DNA of 64,000 nucleotides from contig JABTTQ020000183.1 in NCBI GenBank assembly GCA_016081115.2, positions 1-64,000 on the forward strand, read 5' to 3'. A model generated the notes under the pieces. That model had not been told where the DNA came from and made no database searches. It saw only the letters and a list, made by a program, of their open reading frames with translations. Below are positions 23,780 through 35,912 of this stretch, in pieces; the stretch's first letter is position 1; each line of letters starts with the position of its first letter. The DNA is from Rehmannia glutinosa (lineage: Eukaryota > Streptophyta > Magnoliopsida > Lamiales > Orobanchaceae). The position numbers were made by a program, and so were the translations under genes.

Positions 23780-24190
23780 GACGGTACCGAACACGGTCGT
23801 GCTTTCAAAGCACGGCCAGGCCGTGTTCGGTACGTCTTTCACTCTTCAGACTTTTTTTTATTATTGTTTTTTTCGATTTAAAACATGGGCGTGTTATTTA
23901 ACACGCCCTGCCCGTGTTTCGTACACTCATTCCAGTCTTTTCCGAATTTTTTTTTATTTAAAACAGGCGTGTTGAAAAACACGACCCAACCGTGTTTGGT
24001 ACGTCTTTCCATCCCCAATTGTTTTTTTTTGAATTAAAACACGGGCGTGTTTAAAAACACGCCCTGGTCGTGGTTTGTACGTGAATTGTCAACATGGCCT
24101 GAATTGAAAAACACGACCAAGGTGTGTTCGTCAATTGATTGACGAACACGGCCGTGGTGGATAAACATGGCCTGACCGTGTTTCTAATTT
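23780..24190 (-). repeat. Post-pol array of CACGG/CCGTG inverted repeats, Athila-2
   Basis: At least five spaced inverted-repeat modules, such as GAACACGGTCGTGC, GCACGGCCAGGCCGTGTTC, AACACGCCCTGCCCGTGTT and CACGCCCTGGTCGTG, with TTCGGTACGTCTTTC-type linkers. A near-perfect 26-bp palindrome at 24124-24149 has the GTTCGTCAAT core of the LTR palindrome. The array lies between pol and ORF1, as in Athila-1. Confidence 0.75.
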
Positions 24191-24327
24191 TTTTTTATAT
24201 TTAAAACAAAACATCCGCAAACAACCAAAAATAGGAAGAATTAAGCAAAAGAAAATACACATAAAATACCGGGTTGCCTCCCGGGTAGCGCTTCTTTTAT
24301 CGTCGTGTAGCTGGACCTGTTTTACCT

Positions 24328-27300
24328 CTACTCGTGTGGTGTATTTTGGGGGTCGTTAAGACGGATGGAATCTCGATAACTATCATCGATGGTGCCCCCA
24401 AAATAAAGCTTCAGACGATGTCCGTTTACCTTGAATGTTCCCATTTCCTTGTGCGTGATTTCAATAGTCCCGTAAGGGAACACTTGAGTAACAGTGAATG
24501 GGCCAGACCACCGGGATTTTAACTTACCTGGGAATAGTCGGAGTCGGGAATTGAAGAGTAACACTTGATCACCAGGTTGGAATTCCCTTGTGCACTTAAT
24601 GTGTTTGTCATGCCATTGTTTTGTTTGTTCCTTGTAGATTTTCGAGTTCTCGTATGCCGAATTTCGCCATTCTTCAAGTTCGTTAATCTGCAATAAACGG
24701 TTATTGCCTGCACTTGACAAATCATAATTAAGCATTTTAATAGCCCAAAAGGCTTTATGTTCAAGTTCAACCGGCAAATGACATGCCTTACCATAAATGG
24801 TCGGTATGGGGTAGTCCCTATTGGTGTTTTGAAAGCCGTTCTATAAGCCCAAAGGGCATCGTCGAGTTTTAGGGACCAATCCTTGCGAGAGTGTCCAACC
24901 ATTTTTTCCAAAATTCTTTTTAATTCGCGGTTGGACACTTCGACTTGACCACTAGTTTGAGGGTGATAGGCGGTGGCGACTCGGTGTGTGACACCATAAC
25001 GTTTTAACACTTTGTCAAATTGACTATTACAAAAGTGAGTGCCTCTATCACTAATGATGGCTCGTGGAGTACCAATCGGGTAAAAAGTTTTTTGAGAAAA
25101 TGCACCACCACTCGAGCATCATTTTTAGGCAAGACTTGAGCCTCTACCCATTTAGACACGTTGTCAACGGCTACCAAAATGTATTTATTGCCAAATGACG
25201 CAGGAAATGGTCCCATAAAATCAATACCCCAAACATCAAAAATTTCACAAACAAGTATACCGTTTTGGGGCATTTCATTTTTTCGAGAAATATTCCCTGT
25301 TCGTTGACAACTATCACAAGTTTCAACATACCGTTTTGCGTCTTTGAAAATTGTAGGCCAATAAAACCCCGACTCAAGGACCTTGCGTGCCGTAGTATTT
25401 GCTTGGTAGTGCCCACCGGTGGGTCCTTTGTGACAATGATTCAAAATGGAGATCGTTTCAGGAAGTGCGACACATCTTCGTATGATTTGATCCGCACAAA
25501 CTCGAAAGAGGTGGGGATCGTCCCAAATATAATACTTGAGGTCCGAAAAGAATTTCTTCTTTTGTTGATGGGTCATCCTTTTTGGTACAACTTTTCCTGC
25601 AAGGTAATTAGCAAAATCTGCAAACCAAGGAATATCAATTGAAATTGAGTTAAGGGTAAAGAATTGCTCATCTGGGAAAGAATCGTTGATATGTCCATTG
25701 TGTTGCTTGTCGGTGCAGGAGTGCTCAAGCCGAGATAGGTGGTCGGCGGCAAGATTTTTGGCACCCCATTTATCTTTGATCTCCACATCAAATTCTTGGA
25801 GTAAGAGAACCCATCGAATTAATCGTGGCTTTGCATCATTTTTGTCAAGCAAATAGCGTAAGGCAGAGTGATCCGTATAGACAATGACTTTTGATAATAT
25901 CAAGTATGATCGAAATTTGTCAAAGGCGAAAACCACTGCAAGTAACTCCTTTTCGGTAGTTGTATAATTGGATTGAGCAGGATTCAAAGTCTTACTTGCA
26001 TAGTAAATTGGTCGGAAATGCTTATCTTTTCGTTGCCCGAGCACTGCCCCTACCGCATAGTCACTAGCATTACACATGAGTTCGAACGGTTGAGACCAAT
26101 CCGGAGCTACCATGATGGGAGAAGTGGTGAGTTTTTCTTTCAAAGTATTGAATGCTTGAAGGCATTCATCATTGATATCAAAAACCGCATCCTTCTCCAA
26201 GAGGCGAGTGAGTTGCCGGGCAATTTTTGAAAAATCCTTGATGAATCGCCTATAGAACCCGGTGTGCCCCAAAAAGCTTCGGATTGCTTTCACTGTGGTG
26301 GGTGGAGGCAATTTGGAAATTGTTTCAACCTTCGCCATGTCAACTTCAATACCCCTGCAAGAAATTTTATGTCCTAGAACAATACCTTCTTGTACCATGA
26401 AGTAACATTTTTCCCATTTAAGAACTAGGTTAGTTTCTTCGCAACGAACAAGGACTTTTTTAAGATTTTCAAAACAAAGATCAAAGGAGTCCCCAAAAAC
26501 TGAGAAGTCATCCATGAAGACTTCCATGATTTCCTCTACAAGTTCGTCGAAGATGGCGAGCATACAACGTTGAAAAGTCGTCGGTGCATTGCACAACCCA
26601 AAAGGCATGCGTCGATAGGCGAAAGTACCATATGGACAAGTGAAAGTGGTTTTCTCTTGGTCCTCCGGTGCTATCGGGATCTGATAATAACCTGACATGC
26701 CATCAAGGAAGCAATAATAGAGGTGACCAGATAAACGTTCAAGCATTTGATCAATAAAAGGTAAGGGAAAATGGTCTTTGCGAGTAGCATCGTTAAGCCG
26801 TTGGTAATCGATGCAAACTCGCCAACCTATTACCGTTCGCATCGGAATAAGTTCATTCTTTTCATTCGGTACCACTGTCATCCCACCTTTCTTTGGGACC
26901 ACTTGAACTGGACTTACCCAATTACTGTCAGAGATTGGGTAAATTAGTCCAGCATCAAGTAGTTTGATTACCTCTGCCTTAACTACCTCTTTCATGTTCG
27001 GATTTAAGCGACGCTGAGACAGAACAACCGGCTTGAAATTTTCCTCCATCAGAATCTTGTGAGTGCAAAAGGAAGGATTGATCCCTCGAATGTCGGAGAT
27101 TTTCCAAGCGATGACCTTTTTGTGTTCCCGTAATATTGCCAACAATCTATCCTTCTGATGTGAGGATAAATTAGAGGAAATAATCACGGGAAGTTTGGAA
27201 TTATCGGCCAGAAATGCATACTCCAAGTGTTCGGGTAGCTCTTTCAACTCCAACAGTGGTGGGTCCTCAATGGATGGTTTGTTATGCCCCACCTGAGAAT

Positions 27301-28966
27301 TTTTAATTTTTTCGAACTCTTTCTGTCGTTCTGTTGGTGTATTTTCCTCCAATGCGAGTACAGATTCCCTAAGAAAGGGATTTTCCTCCGCTATACCTGC
27401 ACTTTGAACAATACAAGTCTCCAAGAATTCGTTAGAAATCATGCTTGGTAATGAATTTGTTATCTCCATATCGATAAGATCAATAGCAAAACAAGAGTCA
27501 TCTTTATCAATCATATTTTTCATTGATGTAGCGATTTTAAAAATGACTTGTTCATCTTCGACTCGTAAAATTAGTTTGCCATCATGCACGTCAATGATTG
27601 CCTTAGCAATAGCTAAAAATGGACGCCCTAGGATCAAGGGGACTTCGACATATGTATGCATATCAAGAATTACAAAATCGACAGGAAATATAAACTTATC
27701 GACTTTGACCAAAACATCTTCAACAATGCCTCTAGGATATTTAATGGATCTGTCAGCTAATTGCAAGCTCATCCTAGTTGGTTTTGGCTCCCCTAGACCC
27801 ATTTGTTTGAATAAATCATAAGGCATGAAATTAATGCTAGCCCCTAGATCGGCCAATGCCCGGTCAACAATCAAATTACCGACATGACAAGGAATAGTGA
27901 AACTCCCTGGGTCTTTGATTTTCTGAGGTAACTTGTTTTGCAAAATTGCCGAGCATTCCTCATTTAATTGCACCATGGATATTTCTTCAAGCTTCTTCTT
28001 ATTTGAAAAAAGATCTTTTAGGAACTTGGCATATTTCGGCATCTGTGAAAGGGCTTCAACAAAAGGAATATTGATGTGCAATTGTTTAAACAAATCTAAA
28101 AACTTACCAAATTGGTCGTCATGCTTGTCCTTACGCAATCGGCTTGGATACGGGATAGGTGGTTGGAATTCCGGTACCATTTTCTTCGTTTCCTTAAGTA
28201 CCTGTTCATCTTTCTGTTGAATGGGAGTGGGCTCATTCTCCGGCATCCGTACCTCGTCTAGCTTTGTTCCACTCCTTAGAGTGATTGCTCTTACATGCTC
28301 TCTTAAATTCGGTTCGGCATTGCTAGGTAAGCTCCCTTGTGGTCTTTCGGAGATCATTTTGGCAATTTGGCCAATTTGATTTTCCAAGTTGCGAATGGAC
28401 GCTTCTTGGTTCCTTAAGGATGTTTCGGTGGCCGTGAAACGGGTTTCCGTTGTTTGAACGAATTTGGACAATAAGTCCTCCAAACTTGGTTTTCGTGGTT
28501 GGAAACCAGGAGGCGCTGAAGAATTGGGGAGTGCGCTCGGATTAGGCTTCTGTTGACCTTGATTGCCCCAACTAAAGTTCGGGTGTTGACGCCAACCTAG
28601 ATTATAGGTGTTATTGAAAGGATTATTTTGAAAAGGTCGAGATTGATTACCTAGATAATCCACTTGTTCATGCGGCGGTATCGCGTGAGGGCAATCTTGG
28701 TGGTTGTGCGATCCTCCACAAGTCTCGCATGAGAAGACTTGTTGTGGTGGTTTTGGAGCTGCCAACCCGTCAATTTTCTGAGTCAGAGCTTCGACCTGCG
28801 CGGCTAGCGTAACTACCGTGTCTGCATTGTATACACCCACTGTCCTGTTGGTTTTTCCTCGCACGGATTGCCATTGATAGCCATTCATGGCCATTCCCTC
28901 AATGAGATCTTGGGCGGCTTCGGGTGTTTTATTGTTCAACGTTCCCCCCGCCGCCGCATCAATCAT
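24328..28966 (-). pseudogene. Athila-2 pol polyprotein (gag C-terminus, protease, RT, RNase H, integrase)
   Basis: A 1320-codon open stretch (28966-25004) continues, after frameshifts, to 24328. In residues of that stretch: zinc knuckle C80-x2-C83-x3-H-x4-C92; protease DLGAS from 373; RT with FMDDFSVFG (catalytic 817-820); RNase H from about 960, where the usual MCDAS aspartate is Asn966; integrase zinc finger H1179, H1186, C1217, C1220; and core D1249. A one-base loss near 25073 shifts the frame before the second catalytic Asp (ISDRGTHF), and another near 24797 shifts it before the C-terminal domain (VELEHKAFWAIKML to the stop). FMDDF and DLGA identify the Athila lineage. It is very long for decayed DNA, so the insertion is fairly young, but integrase cannot be made in one frame. 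Confidence 0.95.
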
Positions 28967-28975
28967 TTGTCTTGT

Positions 28976-29623
28976 CTATGAGAGTAGCCCATTGTAAAAT
29001 GTTTGGACTTGCATCCAAATGGGAAGACCATGATGTGGCCATTTTTGCAGCAATTCTTTGAATCTCTCCCAAGTGTCGTACAAGGTCTCATCGTCCTCTT
29101 GAGTGAATGAAGAGATCTCATTCCTCAATCTTGCGGTTTTAGCGGGTGGAAAATACTTCAGAAGGAACTTTTCCGCCATAATGCTCCATGTTGTGATTGT
29201 TCCCTTCGGTAAAGTGTTTAGCCATTGTTTGGCCCGTCCCCGAAGAGTAAATGGGAACAAGCGTAAACGGATGGCATCGTCGGAGACTCTATTTATTTTG
29301 AAAGTATCGCAAATTTTGAGGAAATTCGCGATATGATTATTTGGATTTTCGTCCGATAGGCCATCGAATTGAACAAATTGTTGCACTATTTGAATGACAT
29401 TCGGTTTGATATCGAAATTATTGGCTGCAACAGCGGGCCTTACGATACTAGATGATGTACCGTCCATAGATGGCTTGGCGTAGTCGTACATGGTTCTTTG
29501 TTGTTCATCCGCCATATCGGGATCCTTGCTTTCGTTAATATCCTCCTCGTGGTCTGTACTAATACTTTCCTCTGTGTTGCTAATGTCGGTCTCGCGCTTC
29601 CAAATTCGGTGACGAGTAGGCAT
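28976..29623 (-). pseudogene. Athila-2 gag N-terminal part, ending at an in-frame TAG
   Basis: 215 codons starting MPTRHRIWKRE, with an acidic N-terminus, then the retrotransposon gag domain: NPNNHIANFLKICDTF, DDAIRLRLFPFTLRGRAKQW, KFLLKYFPPAKTARLRNEI, YDTWERFKELLQKWPHHG and FYNGLLS. The TAG at 28978-28976 is followed in the same frame by TRQMIDAAAGGTL, the normal continuation of this domain, which runs on into the long pol stretch. The stop therefore looks like a mutation, not a designed gag/pol boundary, since it falls inside the domain. A CAG (Gln) changed to TAG would explain it (inference). Confidence 0.9.
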
Positions 29624-29744
29624 GCACTGCGGTAAATAAAGAGGATAAGTATAATCGAAGACTTACAAAGATAGATACCTAGAAAGACAAATGATAAAAA
29701 AAATGATTAAATTAATAAAAATAAGGTGTTCTTAATATTACAAT

Positions 29745-29761
29745 CCCCGACAACGGCGCCA
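29745..29761 (-). other. Primer-binding site of Athila-2 (tRNA-Asp)
   Basis: TGGCGCCGTTGTCGGGG on the minus strand, a few bases from the LTR end. It matches the complement of plant tRNA-Asp(GTC) with one difference. Confidence 0.92.
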
Positions 29762-29767
29762 AAAACT

Positions 29768-31610
29768 TGATGGCTCAAAAGCTACTCTAGAAAACCTTAG
29801 GCAAGTGCACCTATCATTTTGTAGTATAGATTATTGAGTACCGAGTGTCATTCCCACGAGAATTGTAAGTACTAATAATTACCGTCTTTTTGTTATCTAA
29901 TCTAGCAATTTTCAGAGTTTTGTTTGTTAAAATAAAAAATGAAAAATAGAGAATTTAAGATAATTGTAACTTATAATAAATCAAATAAAAGTAGATTGTA
30001 GAATGAGAAATCAAGAGATAGAAATGTGTTGAATGTAAATCCCTCTAGAATGTTTTTGTGATTCAACAAGATAAAAATACACCCACAAGCCCTTAAGCAA
30101 AAACCAACCTCTTTTAATAAAATCTCATGTTATGTGGACCGTAGAAATTCCCGATTTAAGTTAAACCCTTTCTCAAGGCGAAAAACTCATAATCTCAAGT
30201 TGGTTAACTGGAATCTCTTTCTAGTTAAAACCCCAAAAATTGCATTATAACGATTTATGAATTCCCATATTAGGTTTGACCCTAATTCAGAAGATTTATG
30301 TCGTCCTATATCTAGGATTGCATGCAACTCTTTTCACTTATATAGGTTCTTTCCCACCATAAATCTCTCGATTACCGATGAGGAATAGATATCAAATTAA
30401 TATACCGGAAATATTAACTTGAATGAAGTAAACATGATATAAGTGAATCACACAAGACATGAGAATTTTATTAAAAACATACAAACCTTAATCACAAATC
30501 CATTCTAGAGTTCATTACATTCAAACACCAGGAGTTTAGCTACTCATGATTTTGACAAAAGAGTAAATTACACAAGAAGATTTAAGTATTGTAGACATGA
30601 TGTACTTATCTTTCTCAAAATCTCAATGACTTCTTCCTTGATAGATGATGTTGATCCAAGCCTTCTTCTCCAATGTTGCTACAAGCTTACTCCTCCAAGA
30701 CCTCTTGATCCCAATTCCACTCAAAATGTTGGACACAATGAATATTTTCTAAGTGTCTATGATGAATACACAATGAATCTCTATATGAATGAATATTACA
30801 TGAATGAATTTTCCAACTCAAACTCTTGGCTTTTATAGGCACCATCTTTGTGAAAGAACACATCAACAAATGCTTCATTTCCATGCTTGTTAGTTGAATC
30901 ATTGTGTGCACATTCATGGTTGAGTTGGTTGAATCATTGTATTCACATGACAATACTCCACTTCCATTGGTTGAGTTGGTTGAATCATTGTGTCCACATG
31001 ACAATTGAGGGGATCATGGAGTTTTGGTGCAGCAAGATGAGGTGTAAAAGTTGCTCAAAGGTTGTCAAAAAGCAAAAGTCTCCATTATTTCCGCCAAAAG
31101 AAGAAAAGATTTTGAGCTGGAGACAAAACACGGCCGTGCTTAAAAAGCACGGCCTGGCCGTGTTCGTCAAATTTGACGAACACGGCCGTGCTTATAAAGT
31201 ACGGCCTGGCCGTGTTTTCTTCGTCATTTGGGATTTTTGTCAGGGTGTGCTTTTAAACATGGTTTGGGCGTGTTTTGATGATTGGCGTGTGAAACACGGC
31301 CGTGCTTTGTAAGCACGGCCTGGGTGTGTTTTTCTGTTTTTCTTGTTTTTCTTCCCTTTGAAGCATGGCCATGTTTCCCAACACACTAGGGGTGTGTTCT
31401 GCACGAGATTAAGTCTTCTTGCCTTCTTTTAGACTTTGTTTTTGTTCGTATTTTCATACGAAATCCATAAGAGTTTGCTTCAAGTCTTTACCTTCATCAT
31501 TTAAAACAAGCCAATGTGATTTTTCTTGAATTTATTGATTAATGAACTAAAAAGTTAAAGAAATTATCTAAAAAGAGTTATAAAAAATGTGAACATAAAT
31601 GCACTTATCA
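29768..31610 (-). repeat. 5' LTR of Athila-2
   Basis: 1843 bp, close to the 3' copy in length and sequence. Minus-strand TATAAAAG at 30830-30837. The CACGGCCGTG array is at about 31128-31390 and holds a perfect 32-bp palindrome (31156-31187), longer than the corresponding 26 bp in the other LTR, which has one substitution in the arm. Confidence 0.95.
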
Positions 31611-31615
31611 GGGAT

Positions 31616-32190
31616 CATCTGGGATCTCTCTTTTATTTTCGCACAAGTTATTTAGATCTTGAGATCTCAATTGCGAGTTGGGGGATCACTTGGGATCCCT
31701 CTTTTACTTTCGCACGAGTTATTGAGATCTCGAGGTCTCGCTTGCGAGCTGGGGGATCACTTAGGATCCCTCTTTTACTTTCGCACGAGTTATTGAGATC
31801 TCGAGGTCTCACTTGTGAGCTTCGGGATCACTTGAGATACCTCTTTTATTTTTGCATAAGTTATTGAGATCTCGAAGTCTCACTTGTGAGCTGCGGGATC
31901 GCTTAGGATCCCTCTTTATTTCTGCACAAGTTATTGAGATCTCGAGGTCTTACCTGCGAGCTGGGGGATCACTTGGTATCCCTCTTTAATTTTCGCACGA
32001 GTTATTGAGATCTTGAGATCTCACTTGCGAGCTGGGGGATCACTTGGGATCCCTCTTTTATTTTTGCACGAGTTATTGAGATCTTAAGATCTCACTTGCA
32101 AGCTGGGGATCACTTGGGATCCCTCTTTTATTTTCGCACAATTTATTGAGATCTTGAGATCTCAGTTGTGAGCTGAGGGGGTCATTTGGG
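31616..32190. repeat. Tandem array A, right part
   Basis: About eight more copies of the 71-bp unit, continuous with 17450-18706 before Athila-2 inserted. Variants such as GAGATCTCGAGGTCTC become common here. It ends in a short TA run (32200-32218). Confidence 0.9.
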
Positions 32191-32218
32191 GCCCTTTATA
32201 TATATATATATATATATA

Positions 32219-32559
32219 TTTTTATTTTTATTTTTGAGTCTCGGGATCCAGCGGATCCTTGCTCGAGCTCTCTGGGATGAACCTTTCGCACAAACACAGT
32301 ATCAACCATGACTATGTACATCATTTCGATTTCCAAGTTAAGGGATTTTTCATCTTGATCTCCCCAGTAACAAAATACGAGGTTAAGGGATATCAACTTG
32401 CGTGCATGCGCCCTTTACCCCTTCGACAAAAAATGTCCATAATTAGCTATATAAGTTTAGGTCTTATAATTCATGACCCTATAACTTTTAACAAAACATG
32501 GGGTTATAAGCAAATTCAATGGCTATATACCTACTTTATAAGAAGAGATACTCGGGTCC
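32219..32559. other. Non-repetitive stretch inside the CACGG-flanked element
   Basis: About 340 bp without tandem repeats or a recognisable gene, between array A and the next repeat subfamily. Confidence 0.5.
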
Positions 32560-34050
32560 AAAGACCTCTCCGAAACCTCTTGATTTGACTATTAAGGCTA
32601 GGGGGTCTCAGGATCTAGAGATCTTTCTGAAATATTTTATTTAGCCTTTCAAGGCTAAGAGGTTTGGGGGTCCAGAGACTTCTCTGAAACCTTTTAATTT
32701 CCAGGACTAAGGGTTTCAGGATCTAGGGACCTCTCTGAAACCTTTTAATTGGCCTTTCAGGGCTAAGAGGTTTCGGGGTCCAGAGAACTCTTTTGAAACG
32801 GCTTAATTTTTAAGACTACGGGTTTTAAGGTCTAGAGACCTTCCTGAAATCTTTTGATTGGCCTTCAAGGCTAGGGGTCTCGGGATCTAAAGACTGTTTT
32901 GAAGCTTTTATTTGGCCTTTTTTTTTGGATGGATTTTTTGGTCATTACATCACTTTATTTTTTCATATGGATTTTGGGTCATTTTAACCTTATTTATTGA
33001 AGACTAAATGTATGATTCAACTGTTCTTGGACCCTTAGATCATTTGGTCTTGAGGTGAGTCTCCCCAAATCAAAATCTTGTATCCATTTAGGTCTTATGG
33101 TCTAAAGACCTGGTGCCATTTTCCCGTGGGCCTCAACTCTTTGGAGTCTTAGGGTCTCTGGACCTTGTGCCCTTTTTCTTGGGCTAGAACGCCTCAGGGT
33201 CTCAGGCTCTCAAGACTTCGTGATGACCCTTTTTCACTGCATGAAAGCTTCGAGGTCTTAAGACCTTGAGCTACTTTTTGCTTGGTTCTTGTTACCTCGG
33301 GTCTTGGAATATCAAGACCTAGTGCTACCATTTTCATTGGGCTTGAACGCCTCAGGGTCTCAGGCTCTCAGCGTCGTATAATTTTTTATTGGGGCGAAAT
33401 ACCTCGAGATCTCAAGACCTTGCATTCTCCTATTCTTAGGGCTCAACTCCTCGGGGTCTTGGGGTCTTAAGACCTTGTGCGCCCACTACTGTTTTTTTTT
33501 CTTTAGGCCTCGTGGTCTCAAGACCTTGCATCTTATTTTTTCCTTGGGATCAAATCCTCGGGGTCTTGGGTCTCAAGACCTTGTACATTTTTTCTTAGGC
33601 ATGAATGTCTCAGGATCTCAAGATCTTAAGTCCTCGCGAATTTCTACCCTTGGACCAGAAGACCTTTGGTTATGAAGATCTTGTGTTCTGAGGTCTTTAA
33701 GGCCTTTGAGATTTTCCTTGTCTTTGGGTCTTAGAGACCCTTGGGCTTGTGTTTCTTTTGGGATCTTTAAGATCTCAATTGTGTTTTATGGGGCCACTTA
33801 AGCTCTTTTTTTTTGCACACGGGTTTTCGAGATCTTGAGGATCTCATTTGTGAGTTATGCAGTCACAAGTTTTCGAGATCTTTGAGATCTCACTTGTAGG
33901 TTATTGGGTGTCTTGGACCCTTTTCCTTTACACACAAATTTGAGACCTTGAGGATCTCATTTGTGAGTTATGGGGTCTCTTGGACCCTTTTCCTTTACAA
34001 CAGGTTTTCGTGATCTTTGAGATCTCGAGCTTGAGTTGTTTGGGGGTCTT
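32560..34050. repeat. Degenerate tandem repeats (subfamilies C and D) grading between arrays A and B
   Basis: Units of roughly 65-75 bp built on AAGGCTAAGAGGTTT, CCAGAGACTTCTCTGAAACC (about 32560-32935), then CCTCAGGGTCTCAGGCTCTC and TCAAGACCTTG (about 33050-33770). Around 33770-34050 the units carry both the GAGATCTCACTTGTGAG words of array A and the TTCGAGATCTTGAGG words of array B, so the families intergrade. Confidence 0.75.
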
Positions 34051-35910
34051 CAACACTCTTGGTGTTTCTTCAAGTCTCGGGGTCTCAAAAAACCTATAAC
34101 TTGAATCGTTTTGGGGTCTTTGAGACCCTGGAGATTATCTTCAAGTCTCGGGGTCTTGGGGATCCTAGAGCTCGAGTTCACTTGGGGTTTTCGAGACACT
34201 GGAGATTTTCTTCAAGTCGTGAGGTCTTGAGGACCCTCGAGTTTGGGTTCATTTGGGGTCTTCGAGACCCTGGGGTTTTTACAAGTCTCAGGGTCTTGAG
34301 GATCCTAGATCTTGAATTCTTTTTGGGGTCTTCGAGACCCTTGAGATCTTCTTCAAGTCTCGGGGTCTTGAGGACATTTGAGCTTGAGTTTTTGAAGACC
34401 CTCTTCTTCAAGTCTCGAGGTCTTGAGGACCCTCGATCTTGAGTTCTTTTTGAGGTCTTCCAGACCCTTGAGATCTTCTTCAAGTCTCGGGGTCTTGAGG
34501 ACCTTCGAGCTTGAGTTATTTTTTGGGTCATAGAGACACTTGAGATCCTCTTCAAGTCTCAAGGTCTTGAGGACCCTCGAGCTTGAGTTCTTTTGGGCTC
34601 TTCGAGACCCTTAAGATCTTCTTCAAGTCTCGGGGTCTTGAAAACCCTGGAACTTGAATTCTTTTTGGGGTCTTCGAGACCCTTGAGATCTTCTTCAAGT
34701 ATCGGGGTCTTCAGGACCCTCAAACTTGAGTTCTTTTTTAGGTCTTCCAGACCCTTGAGATCTTCTTCAAGTTTCGGGGTCTTGAGGACCCTCGAGCTTG
34801 AGTTCTTTTTGAGGTCTTCCAGACCCTTGAGATCTTCTTCAAGTCTCGGGTTCTTGAGGACCCTCGAGCTTGAGTTATTTTTTGGGTCTTCGAGACCCTT
34901 GAGATCTTCTTCAAATCTCGGGGTCTTGAGGACCCTCGAGCTCGAGTTGTTTTGGGGTCTTCGAGACCCTTGAGATCTTCTTCAAGTCTCGGGGTCTTGG
35001 AGGACCCTCGAGCTTGAGTTCTTTTTGAGGTCTTCCAGACCCTTGAGATCTTCTTCAAGTCTTGGGTTCTTGAGGACCTTCGAGCTTGAGTTCTTTTTTG
35101 GGTCTTCGAGACCCTTGATATCCTCTTCAAGTCTCGGGGTCTTGAGGACCCTCGAGCTTAAGTTCTTTTGGGGTCTTCGAGACCTTTGATATCTTTTTCA
35201 AGTCTCGGGGTCTTAAAGACCATAGAACTTGAATTCTTTTTGGGGTCTTCGAGACCCTTGAGATCTTTTTCAAGTCTCAGGGTCTTGGGGACCCTCGAGC
35301 TCGAGTTCACTTGGGGTCTTCGAGACCTTGGAGGTTTTCTTCAAGTCTCGGGTTCTTGAGGACCCTCGAGCTTGAGTTATGTTTTGGGTCTTCTAGACCC
35401 TTGAGATCTTCTTCAAGTCTTGGGGTCTTGAGGACCCTCGAGCTCGAGTTGTTTTTGGGGTCTTCGAGACCCTTGAGATCTTCTTCAAGTCTCGGGGTCT
35501 TGAGGACCCTCGAGCTTGAGTTTTTTTTAGGTCTTCCAGACATTTGAGATCTTCATAAAGTCTCGGGTTCTTGAGGACCCTCGAGTTTGAGTTATTTTTT
35601 GGGTCTTCGAGACCCTTGAGATCCTCTTCAAGTCTCGGGGTCTTGAGGACCCTCGAGCTTGAGTTCTTTTGGGGTATTCGAGACCTTTGAGATTTTCCTC
35701 AAGTCTCGGGGTCTTGAAGACCCTGGAACTTGAATTCTTTTTGGGGTTTTCGAGACCCTTGAGATCTTCTTCAAGTCTCGGGGTCTTAGGGACCCTCGAG
35801 CTCGAGCTCACTTGGGGTCTTCGAGACCCTGGAGGTTTTCTTCAAATAGACCCTCGAGCTCGAGTTCACTTAGGGTCTTTGAGACCCTTGAGCGTGAATT
35901 CTTTTGGGGT
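34050..35910. repeat. Tandem array B (72-bp unit, about 25 copies)
   Basis: Unit built from CCCTTGAGATCTTCTTCAAG, TCTCGGGGTCTTGAGGACCC, TCGAGCTTGAGTTC and TTTTTGGGGTCTTCGAGA. Successive GAGATC words at 34757, 34829, 34901, 34972 and 35045 give periods of 72, 72, 71 and 73. Being near 24 codons, the array gives open frames on both strands; on the element's own (minus) strand they read as NSSSRVLKTPRLEEDLKGLE repeats, with frame changes every few units. Confidence 0.92.
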
Positions 35911-35912
35911 CT

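Larger units (their letters stand above)
18707..31610 (-). mobile_element. Athila-2: 12.9-kb Athila-type Ty3/gypsy LTR retrotransposon
   Basis: Read right to left: 5' LTR (29768-31610), tRNA-Asp primer-binding site, gag, protease, RT, RNase H, integrase, an ORF1/env-like block, polypurine tract and 3' LTR (18707-20553). Target duplications are AGGAT (18702-18706) and GGGAT (31611-31615), one mismatch, inside tandem array A, which continues on both sides. The two LTRs are close: about five mismatches in the first 117 bases from the left. It is structurally complete but coding-defective: one in-frame stop in gag, frameshifts in integrase, and a broken ORF1. Confidence 0.96.

Noticed and set aside
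34593..35547. Plus-strand open frames with RPLRSSSSLGVLRTLELEFF-type repeats
   Set aside because: They follow from the 72-bp period of array B, switch frames between units, and run against the direction of the element.
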